From Psychromicrobium lacuslunae (GTDB taxonomy: Bacteria > Actinomycetota > Actinomycetes > Actinomycetales > Micrococcaceae), in NCBI RefSeq assembly GCF_000950575.1, contig NZ_CP011005.1, positions 1,178,001 to 1,242,000 of the forward strand: a stretch of DNA of 64,000 bases, written 5' to 3'. A program made the position numbers and the translations under genes. Below the pieces are notes generated by a model. That model saw only the letters and a program-made list of their open reading frames with translations, was not told the origin of the DNA and ran no database searches. Positions 51,512-61,213 of the stretch are shown here, one piece after another (position 1 is the stretch's first letter; every line of letters starts with the position of its first letter).

Positions 51512-51561
51512 CGTGCCACCCTTCCCGGGGAAGGACTCGCTATCGGCAAGGAAGAGAGAAA

Positions 51562-52329
51562 ATGAGCATTCAAGCAGCCCCGGTGCTCCCGGGAGGAAAA
51601 TCTGTCCGCTATTTGGATTTTGGCGTTGGTCCGCAGACGCTGGTCTTTATTCACGGTTACGGTGCCAGTTCGATTCCCTATTTCGCCGAGTTCTGTGCGC
51701 AGCCAAGTTTGCATCCGGTGCGAAAAATCTTGATAGATTTGCCCGGCTTTGGTCTGAGCGACCGGCCGGAAAGCTATGGCTATGGTTTTGAGGATTTCGC
51801 CCAGTGTGTCGCTGAGGTCCTCGAGCACGCCGGGGTGGAGCAGTTCGATCTGCTCGGCCACAGCATGGGCGGCGCCGTGGCGATTTTGCTCGCGGCCCGG
51901 CTGGCAGGGCGCTTGCGGAAGCTGATACTGGTCGAACCCAACCTCGACGCCACGGGCAGCGAGGTAGTGCGGTGCGCCCGAGAAGGGCTGACTGGGTCGG
52001 AGGGCGTACAACGACGGCGGGAACTAGAAGCATTGGCTGGTGAGTTTTGGAGCTCGACGCTACGGCTTGCCTCGGCGGAGGCATTGCAGGGGGCAGCGGC
52101 GTCCTTTGCCACCCCGCGCAATCCGAAGCTCACCGATTTACTCAATGGGATCACGGCACCCAGGCTGGTCTTGCTCGGCGAGGAATCCGAATTCGATCGA
52201 CTGCCACTGCAACGACTACAGGCCGACGTTCGGATTATCGACGTTGCCCGTGCCGGCCACAATGTGATGCTCGACAATCCGGGCGAGTTCGCCGATCGAA
52301 CCCTCAGCTTCCTCAGCTACGTCCCATAG
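51562..52329 (+). CDS. Alpha/beta hydrolase
   Basis: A 255-residue alpha/beta-hydrolase-fold protein. FIHGYGAS is the oxyanion loop, GHSMGGAV the nucleophile elbow, and the catalytic His lies in ARAGHNVMLDNP. GGAAGAGAG precedes the ATG at 51562. Substrate unknown. Probably the target of the divergent MerR regulator. Confidence 0.88.
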   Translation: MSIQAAPVLPGGKSVRYLDFGVGPQTLVFIHGYGASSIPYFAEFCAQPSLHPVRKILIDLPGFGLSDRPESYGYGFEDFAQCVAEVLEHAGVEQFDLLGHSMGGAVAILLAARLAGRLRKLILVEPNLDATGSEVVRCAREGLTGSEGVQRRRELEALAGEFWSSTLRLASAEALQGAAASFATPRNPKLTDLLNGITAPRLVLLGEESEFDRLPLQRLQADVRIIDVARAGHNVMLDNPGEFADRTLSFLSYVP

Positions 52330-52346
52330 CCCCGGCGCCCCGGCGC

Positions 52347-52412
52347 GAGTTCGTGGTTTTGTCTCGGATTCGCTAGTAATTACTGGCGAATCCGAGACAA
52401 AACCACGAACTC
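52347..52412. repeat. 66-bp near-perfect palindrome
   Basis: Two perfect 27-base arms (52347-52373 and 52386-52412) around a 12-base centre, itself the palindrome AGTAATTACT flanked by one mismatch. It lies between the convergent hydrolase and ndk genes, so it may act as a bidirectional terminator, but it is far longer than needed for that. Confidence 0.9.
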
Positions 52413-52452
52413 AGCGGAAAGGCGAAGTCGACACTACGGGAGCGTCCCAATC

Positions 52453-52866
52453 CTAGAACCAGATGGCGATTTCCCGCTCGGCGGATTCCACTGAGTCGGA
52501 GCCGTGCACCAGGTTCTGTTGGACCTTGAGCCCCCAGTCGCGTCCCAGGTCACCACGAATCGTGCCGGGCGCGGCAACTGTCGGATCGGTGGCACCGGCG
52601 AGGGAACGGAAGCCTTCGATCACCCGTTCGCCTTCGAAGATAGCGGCCACTACGGGGCCGGAGAGCATGAAATCGAGCAATGGCTCGTAGAACGGCTTGC
52701 CGACGTGTTCGGCGTAGTGTTGTTCAAGCTGCTCGCGGCTGGCCGCGGTCTTCTTCAGCTCGGCGAGCCGGTATCCCTTAGCCTCAACCCGGGCGAGAAT
52801 CGCACCGGAAAGATTGCGGCTCACGCCGTCGGGCTTGACCAGGACAAGAGTGCGCTCAACGCTCAT
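52453..52866 (-). CDS. ndk: Nucleoside diphosphate kinase
   Basis: A 137-residue kinase that balances nucleoside triphosphates. The active-site histidine is in QNLVHGSDS; the start ERTLVLVKPDGV and the GATDPTVAAPGTIRGD block are standard. In the usual actinobacterial place downstream of folC and DUF4233. Confidence 0.98.
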   Translation of the reverse strand: MSVERTLVLVKPDGVSRNLSGAILARVEAKGYRLAELKKTAASREQLEQHYAEHVGKPFYEPLLDFMLSGPVVAAIFEGERVIEGFRSLAGATDPTVAAPGTIRGDLGRDWGLKVQQNLVHGSDSVESAEREIAIWF

Positions 52867-52935
52867 AGTGACTCCTTGAAAATAATTTTAGTTGATCTAC
52901 TTTTAGTTTAGAGGGTGCTGGGCACCGCCCTGAGC

Positions 52936-53430
52936 CTAGCTTTCGGGGTGTTCTAACTCCCAAGCCTTTTGTGCCTTCTCCCGGTCCGCGCTCTCCCGAT
53001 CCAACCGAGCACCGGTGCGCAAGCCATACCACCAGGAGAGGGCGAAGAGCGGGCCGATAACGAACATCATTGGCTCGAAAAAGCCCAGTGCTATCAGGAC
53101 CAATTGCAGAGCCCAGCCCAGCCAGAGCGCCCACTGTTTTTTGAGAAAGGCGCAGGTGCCGATTAGCACCACGCTCAGTGCCAGGCCAACAATCAAAATC
53201 GTCACGCCTGGGATTTCGTGAGAGCGCAAGCCAAAGATCACCAAGGTTGCGAAGAATGCTACGAAGGCTTCCAAGCTGAGCACCGTCGAGGCAAACATGA
53301 TCTTGGTGGATCGACGTTTCTTGGGCGTGCCGGGACGCCATTCGCGCTGGGCCTTAGTTTGCCGCAGCGGCGTTTTCCGTTGCGGCGCAGACTGCCCACC
53401 GGAGGTTGACGACGATGAATCGGACACCAC
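52936..53430 (-). CDS. DUF4233 membrane protein
   Basis: 164 residues: a basic N-terminus of about 43 residues, then four predicted membrane helices and a charged tail. DUF4233 proteins follow folC in actinobacteria; the role is unknown. The GTG overlaps the folC stop by one base, showing coupling. Confidence 0.85.
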   Translation of the reverse strand: MVSDSSSSTSGGQSAPQRKTPLRQTKAQREWRPGTPKKRRSTKIMFASTVLSLEAFVAFFATLVIFGLRSHEIPGVTILIVGLALSVVLIGTCAFLKKQWALWLGWALQLVLIALGFFEPMMFVIGPLFALSWWYGLRTGARLDRESADREKAQKAWELEHPES

Positions 53431-54785
53431 TACGCCTTCCCGAGCAGAATTCTGGCCTCGGCCACTAAGGTAATCGAACCGGTCAGCAAAACCGCACCGG
53501 AGAGATCGTTATTAGCCTCGGCTCGCTCAACCGCCCATTCCAGTGCATCGTCAAGCCGCTCGGCAATATGGATATTCTCTTCCTCGAAGCCCGCGTCGAG
53601 CGCCAGCTCGGCCAGCTCTCCCGCCGGAATAGCACGCGGGGAATCGGATTGCGTCAAGCAGATCTCCTCGGCGAATTCGTCAAGCGACTCCCTGAGCTGC
53701 TCCAGGATCTGTAAAGCATCCTTTTCCTTCAGCACGCCCAGCACCACCACCAGCTTGCTAAAGCTAAAGGCCTCCTCCAGCGCCTCAGCGGTGGCTTTAA
53801 TGCCAGCCGGGTTGTGTGCAGCATCCACCACGACGGTCGGCGCGGTACGCAGCACCTCTAGCCTGCCGGGCGAAGTCACCGAAGCAAAAGCCTCCTGCAG
53901 CACCGCGAGATCCAATTCCTTTTCGCCGCCACCGAAGAAAGCTTCCAGCGCGGCGACAGCGACGGCGGCATTCTCCGCTTGATGGGCACCGTGCAAGGGC
54001 AGCTGTAGATCAGGGTAACGAGCTGCCAGGCCTTGCACGGTAATCAGCTGGCCGCCAACGGCGACTGCTCGCTCCGCGACGCCGAATTCGACTCCTTCAA
54101 AGCGGAACTGAGCCCCCACTTCCTGTGCCTTCTCCAGTAACACCTGAGCCGCATCACTGGGCTGCGCCGAGCTGACCAAGAAAGCACCGGGCTTAATGAT
54201 TCCGGCTTTTTCCAAGGCGATATCGCGGGTGGTATCACCGAGTAGTTCGGTGTGGTCCAGTGAGATGGGCGTTACCACCGCGACGGCGCCGTCGGCAACG
54301 TTGGTGGCGTCAGTAATGCCGCCGAGACCGACCTCAAGGACCACCACATCAACAGGCTGATCGGCAAAAATTGCGAAGCCGAGAATGGTCAGCGATTCAA
54401 AGTAGGTCAGCCGGGGCTCCCCCGCAGTTTCCAACTCATCATCGACGATTTGCAGGTAAGGTCGGATCTCGTCCCAAATCCGCACGAAAGTCTCATCGGA
54501 AACCGGTTCACCATTGATGCTGATCCGTTCAGTGACCGAGCTGAGATGCGGGCTGGTGTAGCGCCCGATGCTGAGTCCGTGCGCGCGCAGGCCAGCTTCG
54601 ATCATCCGAGCCGTGGAGGTTTTGCCATTGGTGCCGGTGAGATGAATCACCGGATAGGCCTTTTGCGGCTCCCCCAATACTTCCATCGCGCGGAACAGCG
54701 GAGCCAATCGCGGCTCCATTTTATTTTCCGGGGCCCGGCTCAGCAGTTCGGCGTAAACGCTCTCCACCGAATATTCGTCAATCAT
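53430..54785 (-). CDS. folC: Folylpolyglutamate synthase / dihydrofolate synthase
   Basis: A 451-residue Mur-ligase-like enzyme that adds glutamate to folates. The ATP loop is [13 protein letters not shown] and the second motif is in [14 protein letters not shown] overlaps the ileS stop as ATGA, so folC is coupled to ileS. Confidence 0.95.
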   Translation of the reverse strand: MIDEYSVESVYAELLSRAPENKMEPRLAPLFRAMEVLGEPQKAYPVIHLTGTNGKTSTARMIEAGLRAHGLSIGRYTSPHLSSVTERISINGEPVSDETFVRIWDEIRPYLQIVDDELETAGEPRLTYFESLTILGFAIFADQPVDVVVLEVGLGGITDATNVADGAVAVVTPISLDHTELLGDTTRDIALEKAGIIKPGAFLVSSAQPSDAAQVLLEKAQEVGAQFRFEGVEFGVAERAVAVGGQLITVQGLAARYPDLQLPLHGAHQAENAAVAVAALEAFFGGGEKELDLAVLQEAFASVTSPGRLEVLRTAPTVVVDAAHNPAGIKATAEALEEAFSFSKLVVVLGVLKEKDALQILEQLRESLDEFAEEICLTQSDSPRAIPAGELAELALDAGFEEENIHIAERLDDALEWAVERAEANNDLSGAVLLTGSITLVAEARILLGKA

Positions 54786-57700
54786 GCCCGCACACCCTTC
54801 ACCAGGTTCTCTGCTACGTCCTCAACGCTGTCTTCGGCGTGCGTCCGGGCCACCGTGATCACGGTTTCTTCATCCCCGGGCACCAATTCCAAGCGTGCCG
54901 AAAGCGTCTCGGTGCGCACTAACTCGGCGTTCGCCTCGAGTGCGTCGATCACGCTCTGCGGAGCACTGACCGTGGTGACAATCCGATCGCTGACCTGCAG
55001 CTCAGCGTCTTTCCGAGCTTGCTGGATGCTGCGCACCAGGTCCCGAGCAACGCCCTCGGCCTCCAGTTCCGGAGTCACCTCGGTGTTGAGCACCAGGAAG
55101 CCACCAGGCAGTAGCGCGACCGAGGTGCTGCCCGATTGCTGTTCCGAAACCGCCGTTTCCAGGCTGTATTCACCCTCCTGCAGGGCCAAACCACCGGCGG
55201 TGACCAAACCGGCATCATCCACCGACCAGTCGCCGCTTTTGGCACCCTTAATCGCCAATTGCACGTCCTTGCCCAAGCGTGGGCCCACGGCCCGGGCGTT
55301 GACCGCGAGCCGCTGCTCAATACCGAATTCGGCGAGCGAAGCAGATGCTGCGTCGAGGAAACGTACATTCTTGAGGTTCAGCTCATCGGCAACGATCTCC
55401 GCAAAGGGTTCTAGCGCATCGGCGGCGGGCACCACCACCGTGAGCTCCTGCAACGGCAAACGCACCCGCAGCTTGGCAGCCTTACGCAGCGAAGAGCCGA
55501 CCGAGCAAACCTGTCGGACAACTTCCATCGCCGAGACTAGCTCCTTATCGGCGCGGAACTGCTCGGCCCCGGACCCGTCGGCCAGCGGCCAGTCGGTCAG
55601 GTGTACCGAACGTCCACCGGTCAACCCGCGCCAGATCTCCTCGGTGACCAACGGCAACAGCGGAGCCGCGGCCCGGCAGAGTGCCTCCAGCGCGGTGTAG
55701 AGCGCATCGAAAGCGTCCTGGTCCTCGTCGAAGAAGCGCTGCCGGGACCGCCGAACATACCAGTTGCTGAGCATATCCAGGTAGCTGCGCAGCACATCGC
55801 ATGCATCGGAAATCTCATAAGCATCCAAGGCCTCGGTGATAGCTTCCACCATGGTCGCAGTATTGGACACCAAGTATCGGTCCAAACTGTCTTGGTAGCC
55901 GTCATACCGCAGTTGAGCGTCATAGCCTTCGCCCTGATTTGCGGCATTGGTGTAGAGGGTGAAGAAGCTGTAGACGTTCCAGAGCGGCAGGATCACCTGA
56001 CGCACGCCATCGCGAATACCCTGCTCGGTAACGATCAAATTACCACCGCGCAGGATCGGGGACGCCATCAGGAACCAGCGCATCGCATCCGAACCATCGC
56101 GATCGAGCACCTCGGAAACATCCGGGTAATTCTGCAGGCTCTTGGACATCTTCTGACCGTCCGAGCCAAGCACGATGCCGTGGCTGATCACGTTCTTGAA
56201 GGCGGGCCGTTCGAAGATCGCGGTAGCCAGGATGTGCAGCATATAGAACCAGCCGCGGGTCTGGCCGATGTATTCGACAATGAAATCTGCCGGGTGGTGG
56301 GTGTTGAACCACTCCTCATTTTCGAAGGGGAAATGCACCTGGCCATAGGGCATCGAGCCGGAATCGAACCAGACATCCAAAACGTCCTCGACCCGGCGCA
56401 TCGTGGCCTTGCCGCTCGGGTCATCGGGGTTCGGCCGGGTCAGCTCGTCGATGAAGGGCCGGTGCAGATCAACCTGACCGTCCTTATTCAAGGGCAAGCG
56501 GCCGAAGTCTGCCTCCAACTCGGCCAGCGAGCCATAGACGTCGGTGCGTGGGAACTTGGGATCATCAGACTGCCAGACCGGGATTGGGCTGCCCCAGAAC
56601 CGGTTACGGCTGATCGACCAATCCCGGGCGTTCTCCAGCCATTTACCGAACTGGCCGTCTTTGACGTTGCCGGGGATCCAGTTGATCTCCTGGTTCAGTT
56701 CGATCATTCGATCCTTGAACTGGGTAACCTCGACGTACCAGGAGGAAACGGCTTTGTAGATCAAAGGATTGCGACAGCGCCAGCAGTGCGGGTAGCTGTG
56801 CTCGTAGCTGGCTTCGCGAACCAGGCGCCCGGAATCGCGCAACACCTTGATGATCGGCTTATTGGCTTCAAAAACTTGCAGCCCAACGATGCTGGACAGC
56901 GCACCGCCTTCGAACATGTCCTCAAAGCGCGCACCCTCGTCTACCGATAGGCCAACTGAGATGCCATTTGCATAACAGATGCGTTGATCGTCCTCGCCAT
57001 AGGCGGGTGCCATATGGACGACGCCGGTGCCATCAGTAGTAGTAACAAAGTCGTCAACCAGGATTCTGAAGCCATTGGCGACGCTTCGAGTTTTTACCGG
57101 TGACAACGGCGTCGATGTCGTCTCATCCTCAACGACCTCCGTAAACTCCCTAAAGAAGTCTCGGAAATCCGGCCACAGCGGTTCGTAATACAGATCTCGC
57201 AGCTCCTTACCAAAGTGTCGGCTCAGCACAGCCTCCGCGGCAGCATCGGCGGATTCATAGCCCAGGTCCTTGGCATAACCGCCAAGCAGCGCTTCGGCAA
57301 GTAGGTACTTCTGGCCGGGCCTGCCTTCTATCTGTCCGGGAACTACTACATAAAGGATCTCCGGCCCAACGGCAAGCGCTTGGTTACTCGGCAAGGTCCA
57401 GGGCGTAGTGGTCCAAGCTAATGCCTGCACTCCAGCTAGTTCCTGAGAAAGTTCGGACTCCCCTAACTTAAGTGGAAACCCAACCGTGACAGTTTGATCC
57501 TGACGCATTTTATAGACGTCGTCGTCCATCCGCAGTTCGTGGTTAGACAGCGGTGTCTCGTCCTTCCAGCAGTAGGGCAGCACCCGGAAACCTTGGTAGG
57601 TCAGGCCCTTTTCATGCAGCTGCTTGAAAGCCCAGATGACCGATTCCATGTATTCGACGTTGAGCGTCTTGTAGTCATTATCGAAGTCCACCCAGCGAGC

Positions 57701-58189
57701 CTGCCGAGTGACATACTCGCGCCATTCCTTGGTGTATTTCATCACCGATTCGCGGACGGCGTCGTTGAACTTGTCGATGCCCATCGACTCGATTTCGTAC
57801 TTCTCGGTGATGCCGAGCTGCTTCATCGCCTCCAGCTCAGCTGGCAGTCCGTGCGTGTCCCAGCCGAAGCGGCGCTCGACCCGGCGACCGCGCTGAGTTT
57901 GATAACGAGCCACCAGGTCTTTGGCATAACCGGTGAGCAGGTGCCCGTAGTGCGGCAGACCGTTGGCAAAGGGCGGGCCGTCGTAGAAGACGAACTCGTT
58001 CGAACCGTTTTCTCCGGCCGGGCGATTGTCGATGCTCGCTTGGAAGGTGCCGTCTTCATTCCAGTACTTGAGAATCTGCTCTTCCACCGAGGGAAAGGAG
58101 ATGTTCGTGGGAACTCCAACGCTCGTTGGGGCGTGCTGATCTTGGCCTGCTGATGAGGTTCCCAGAGATGACTTCGGGTAGTGCGGCAT
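54782..58189 (-). CDS. ileS: Isoleucyl-tRNA synthetase
   Basis: A 1135-residue class I synthetase of the large actinobacterial form. The first signature reads [10 protein letters not shown], the second [10 protein letters not shown]; the editing domain lies between, and a C-terminal anticodon-binding region of the DUF5915-like type follows. The ATG at 58189 has an AGGATG ribosome site inside the T-box sequestrator hairpin. First gene of ileS-folC-DUF4233. Confidence 0.97.
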   Translation of the reverse strand: MPHYPKSSLGTSSAGQDQHAPTSVGVPTNISFPSVEEQILKYWNEDGTFQASIDNRPAGENGSNEFVFYDGPPFANGLPHYGHLLTGYAKDLVARYQTQRGRRVERRFGWDTHGLPAELEAMKQLGITEKYEIESMGIDKFNDAVRESVMKYTKEWREYVTRQARWVDFDNDYKTLNVEYMESVIWAFKQLHEKGLTYQGFRVLPYCWKDETPLSNHELRMDDDVYKMRQDQTVTVGFPLKLGESELSQELAGVQALAWTTTPWTLPSNQALAVGPEILYVVVPGQIEGRPGQKYLLAEALLGGYAKDLGYESADAAAEAVLSRHFGKELRDLYYEPLWPDFRDFFREFTEVVEDETTSTPLSPVKTRSVANGFRILVDDFVTTTDGTGVVHMAPAYGEDDQRICYANGISVGLSVDEGARFEDMFEGGALSSIVGLQVFEANKPIIKVLRDSGRLVREASYEHSYPHCWRCRNPLIYKAVSSWYVEVTQFKDRMIELNQEINWIPGNVKDGQFGKWLENARDWSISRNRFWGSPIPVWQSDDPKFPRTDVYGSLAELEADFGRLPLNKDGQVDLHRPFIDELTRPNPDDPSGKATMRRVEDVLDVWFDSGSMPYGQVHFPFENEEWFNTHHPADFIVEYIGQTRGWFYMLHILATAIFERPAFKNVISHGIVLGSDGQKMSKSLQNYPDVSEVLDRDGSDAMRWFLMASPILRGGNLIVTEQGIRDGVRQVILPLWNVYSFFTLYTNAANQGEGYDAQLRYDGYQDSLDRYLVSNTATMVEAITEALDAYEISDACDVLRSYLDMLSNWYVRRSRQRFFDEDQDAFDALYTALEALCRAAAPLLPLVTEEIWRGLTGGRSVHLTDWPLADGSGAEQFRADKELVSAMEVVRQVCSVGSSLRKAAKLRVRLPLQELTVVVPAADALEPFAEIVADELNLKNVRFLDAASASLAEFGIEQRLAVNARAVGPRLGKDVQLAIKGAKSGDWSVDDAGLVTAGGLALQEGEYSLETAVSEQQSGSTSVALLPGGFLVLNTEVTPELEAEGVARDLVRSIQQARKDAELQVSDRIVTTVSAPQSVIDALEANAELVRTETLSARLELVPGDEETVITVARTHAEDSVEDVAENLVKGVRA

Positions 58190-58415
58190 CGTGACATCCT
58201 GCGGTCGTTCGGTTTCAGGATGCAAGGACGGCACAAGACCCCTTTCGATCAAGCACCGCGGTACCACCTCGCTTGCCACCCGCTCAGTTCACCGAGTTGA
58301 TGGCCGCTCATAACTGCTATCACGGGCTTACCCGTCCGGTTCTACTTGCCGCCAAGGTTCCACAGGCCGCGTTCTTCCGGAAGCTCACCGGTGATAGCCG
58401 GGTCAAAGCTGTTGA
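58190..58415 (-). promoter_or_regulatory. Ile T-box riboswitch (translational type)
   Basis: The RNA has a short stem I region with the specifier ATC (58395-58393) in the context CTATCACCGG. The T-box core AGGTGGTACCGCGG, read from the minus strand, is near 58256-58270. Downstream, CATCCTG pairs with CAGGATG (7 bp), hiding the ileS ribosome site. Binding of uncharged tRNA-Ile to specifier and T-box would open that hairpin. No U-tract terminator is present, so control is at translation, as known for actinobacterial ileS. Confidence 0.88.
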
Positions 58416-58442
58416 AATAAGTCTAAGCCATAAGCTTGGAAG

Positions 58443-59426
58443 ATGCCTGCCCGCCACCGCCCTCGTCTTTGGCTAGTGCTGCCGGCGGCTTTTCTGGCTC
58501 TGCTAGTGGCAATTCCCAGCGGGCTGCGAATCCTGCCTTGGCAGTTGCCGGAGTTGGCGATTTCGCTGCTCGCGCTGCTGCCTTGGTTCGTCATCCCGGC
58601 AGCGGCAGCCCTTATTTTGGCGCTTTGTGGCCGGGCCAAGTGGCTGAGCGCGCTGTGTGCGATATTGCTGCTCGGCCAGTTGTTTTGGCTTTTCCCGCTC
58701 GATGCCAATCGTGCTGAGCCTTGCGCAGCCGGTTCGAGGATTGAGATTGGCTCAATGTCCCTCAACACCCGTTATGGACAGGCCGACGCCGATCGCATCG
58801 TCCAGTTAGTGCGCGAAAACCGGATCGGGCTGTTGGCACTGCAGGAGTTCGGTGGCGATCTGGAAAAACGACTAGCTGCCGCCGGAATCGATCAGCTACT
58901 CCCCCACAAAATCACCAGCCAGGTCCGCGGTCCGGGTGGCAGTGCGCTGTACTCAAAATTTCCACTAGAGCAGTTGGCACCAGTAGCGAATACGCCTCAT
59001 GAAATGGTTCAAGCCAGGCTTCGCATCAATGAGGTTTCCGGTCTTGCCCTTGAGGTGACGAATGTGCACACCATGATCCCGGGTTCCGCAACAACGGCGC
59101 AGTGGCGTTCAGACCTCAAGACGCTAGGTCAACTTCCCTCGGGCGAAAACCAAAGAATTCTGCTGGGTGATTTCAACGCCAGTCTGGACCATCAGGAGTT
59201 TCGCGAGTTACTCACGAAAGCGAGCCTGAGCGACGTCGCGAGCGTGAATTGGAAACGAATAATACCAACTTTCACACCGCTCGCCGGGCTGATTCCGATC
59301 GTTACCCTCGATCATTTGGCAATCAGCCCCGGTCTGACTGCCAGCGACTACACTATGCAGGCGGTCGGCGGAAGCGATCACAGCGCGGTCTCCGCTCGAC
59401 TCTCCATTCCGGAGAAGTGCGGCTGA
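58443..59426 (+). CDS. Membrane-anchored endonuclease/exonuclease/phosphatase family protein
   Basis: 327 residues: three N-terminal membrane helices (about 6-100), then an EEP-fold domain outside the membrane with SMSLNTRYGQADADRIV, LLALQEFGGD, LLGDFNAS and a final SDHSAVSARL. This architecture is common in actinobacterial surface phosphodiesterases; the substrate (nucleic acid, lipid or sugar phosphate) is not known. Divergent from ileS. Confidence 0.82.
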   Translation: MPARHRPRLWLVLPAAFLALLVAIPSGLRILPWQLPELAISLLALLPWFVIPAAAALILALCGRAKWLSALCAILLLGQLFWLFPLDANRAEPCAAGSRIEIGSMSLNTRYGQADADRIVQLVRENRIGLLALQEFGGDLEKRLAAAGIDQLLPHKITSQVRGPGGSALYSKFPLEQLAPVANTPHEMVQARLRINEVSGLALEVTNVHTMIPGSATTAQWRSDLKTLGQLPSGENQRILLGDFNASLDHQEFRELLTKASLSDVASVNWKRIIPTFTPLAGLIPIVTLDHLAISPGLTASDYTMQAVGGSDHSAVSARLSIPEKCG

Positions 59427-59442
59427 TCGAGCGGAGCTCGAA

Positions 59443-60243
59443 CTAGGAGTTCCGAACTACCTTATAGGCCGCCGCCTGAGCTACCGGCCGCAGCACAATC
59501 TCGTCGAGATTCACATGATGCGGCAAGGACACCGCATAGCGAACCACTTCGGCGACGTCCTCGGCGGTCAGCGGCTCGGCCACCCCTTGGTAGACCTTGG
59601 CGGCTGCTTCACGATCACCGGCTAGGCGGTTGAGTGCGAATTCCTCGGTCTGCACCATTCCCGGCAGCACCTCGATAACCCGTAAGTTGTGCTCCACCTC
59701 TTCTAGGCGTAGTGCCTGGGTGAGTGCTCGCTCGGCGAACTTTGCCGCGTTGTAACCTGATCCACCTTCATAGGCGACCAGGGCCGCTGTGGAGGTGAGG
59801 TTGAGGACTGTCCCGCTACGGCCTGCGCGCAAGATCGGCAGGAATGCCTGGGTAAGTTTCATAGTGCCAATAACGTTCACCCGGTACATCCAGTCCCAGT
59901 CTTCAGCTTTGGCTTCGGCAAGCTTGTCCGCACCTCGAGCTCCGCCAGAAATATTGATCAAGGTATCGATGCCCCCGGCCTCGGTGACCTGTTGTACCAA
60001 GCTGGCTACCGCAGCATCGTCGGTAATGTCGGTGGGGATGGCTATCACACCGCTTTGCTGAGCGAGCTCACTCAATCGGTCAGCCCGTCGGGCCACCGCG
60101 AATACTTTCCAACCTTGGGCAGCCAGCGCCTTGGCGGCTGCCTGCCCAATTCCGGTGCTAGCCCCGGTGACGACCGCACTGCGAACCGCTCCGCGCGGGT
60201 CGGTGGCGTTGGGGACGGGGTTATTGCTCGCTGAAGTGTTCAC
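59443..60243 (-). CDS. SDR-family oxidoreductase
   Basis: A 266-residue classical short-chain dehydrogenase. The cofactor motif is VVTGASTGIGQA, NISGG supports the fold, and the active site is YNAAK. RRADR after the second strand suggests NADP. Substrate unknown. Convergent with the EEP gene. Confidence 0.9.
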   Translation of the reverse strand: MNTSASNNPVPNATDPRGAVRSAVVTGASTGIGQAAAKALAAQGWKVFAVARRADRLSELAQQSGVIAIPTDITDDAAVASLVQQVTEAGGIDTLINISGGARGADKLAEAKAEDWDWMYRVNVIGTMKLTQAFLPILRAGRSGTVLNLTSTAALVAYEGGSGYNAAKFAERALTQALRLEEVEHNLRVIEVLPGMVQTEEFALNRLAGDREAAAKVYQGVAEPLTAEDVAEVVRYAVSLPHHVNLDEIVLRPVAQAAAYKVVRNS

Positions 60244-60336
60244 ACATTCAGCCTAGCGCTGGAATTATTTTGTTACCCCCTCGGTTGGCCGAAAGGACAC
60301 AGTTATGGTTCATCTCGTGCTAGCTAAGGAGCAAAA

Positions 60337-60948
60337 ATGCAGATCTTATTGGTAGGTAATAGCGGTACTGTCGGCGGCGCAGTCGAAACAGCCCTGACGG
60401 CGCGCGGACACCAGGTGACCGGCGTGAGCCGAAGCAGCAGTCCTGCTTTGGACACCTCATCGCTAGGCTCGGTGAGCGAATTCTTCGAGGCCGCAAAGCA
60501 ACAGGGCATTAAGTACGACGCTGTCGTAGTCACCGCCGGTGGTACGCCCTTCAAACCGCTCGCGGAACTGACCGCCGAGGACTTTTCTCAGGCGCTTCAG
60601 GCGAAGGCGCTTGGTCAAATCGCGGTAGCCCAAGCTGCCACCCCATTACTTACTGACGGCGGTTCGATCACCCTGATCTCCGGAATTCTTGGCGAAATCC
60701 CGGTGCCGCAGGGCACCGCGGCATCGGTTGCCAATGCGGCTGTGGACGGCTTCGTCCGCAACGCCGCCGGCGCGCTGCCACGTGGACTTCGGATTAACTC
60801 AGTGAGCCCGACCGTGCTGCAAGAATCCTGGCAGGCCTACGGACCGGCCTTCCCCGGGGCCACCCCCGTTGAAGGCAGCGCCGTTGCTAATGCCTTTGTG
60901 CGCGCCATCGAAGGCATCGAAAGCGGACAAGTCATTAGGGTCTGGTAG
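60337..60948 (+). CDS. Short-chain dehydrogenase-like protein without the usual active-site Tyr-Lys
   Basis: A 203-residue SDR. The cofactor motif LLVGNSGTVGGAV is intact and the serine region reads LISGILG, but the place of the YxxxK motif reads QGTAASVANAAVDGF, with no Tyr. SDRs of this short type (about 200 residues) are common in this form. AAGGAG precedes the ATG. Confidence 0.85.
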   Translation: MQILLVGNSGTVGGAVETALTARGHQVTGVSRSSSPALDTSSLGSVSEFFEAAKQQGIKYDAVVVTAGGTPFKPLAELTAEDFSQALQAKALGQIAVAQAATPLLTDGGSITLISGILGEIPVPQGTAASVANAAVDGFVRNAAGALPRGLRINSVSPTVLQESWQAYGPAFPGATPVEGSAVANAFVRAIEGIESGQVIRVW

Positions 60949-61213
60949 CTGACCCACACCTAGGCAGGCCCAGCGTCTCTCTGCATCCGACGGGTACAGC
61001 ATCACTCAGTGGGACAGTCGGGAGGCCACGAACGGTTGGGGGGCAACGAGGTACAGGTAGTTCAGGATCGTGCGGCAGAAGTAGTCAGAAGGGGTGGGAG
61101 GACAATCAATGGGACAACTCGGAAAGGCAAGAGGAATCGGCGGTTGATGGAAGGTCGGGGGCGGAGCAAGGAACTGGTGTCTCGACTCGCCGCCAGCCAT
61201 GAAAGAATCAAGT
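60949..61213 (+). other. valS upstream region
   Basis: 265 bases of purine-rich sequence between the SDR gene and valS. No T-box core and no terminator were found, so valS seems not to use the T-box mechanism of ileS. No promoter could be named with confidence. Confidence 0.4.

Noticed and set aside
52347-52412. Insertion-sequence end or MITE
   Set aside because: No target-site duplication was seen at the flanks and no transposase is nearby; reported as a palindrome only.
54450-55700. 416-codon plus-strand open frame across folC and ileS
   Set aside because: Ser/Thr/Arg-rich shadow composition, opposite two certain genes.
55601-56950. 449-codon open frame on the plus strand
   Set aside because: It lies fully antisense to ileS, which has all catalytic motifs; long antisense frames are common in GC-rich genes.
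60949-61213. T-box upstream of valS
   Set aside because: The core GGTGGTACCGCG is absent and there is no sequestrator or terminator.
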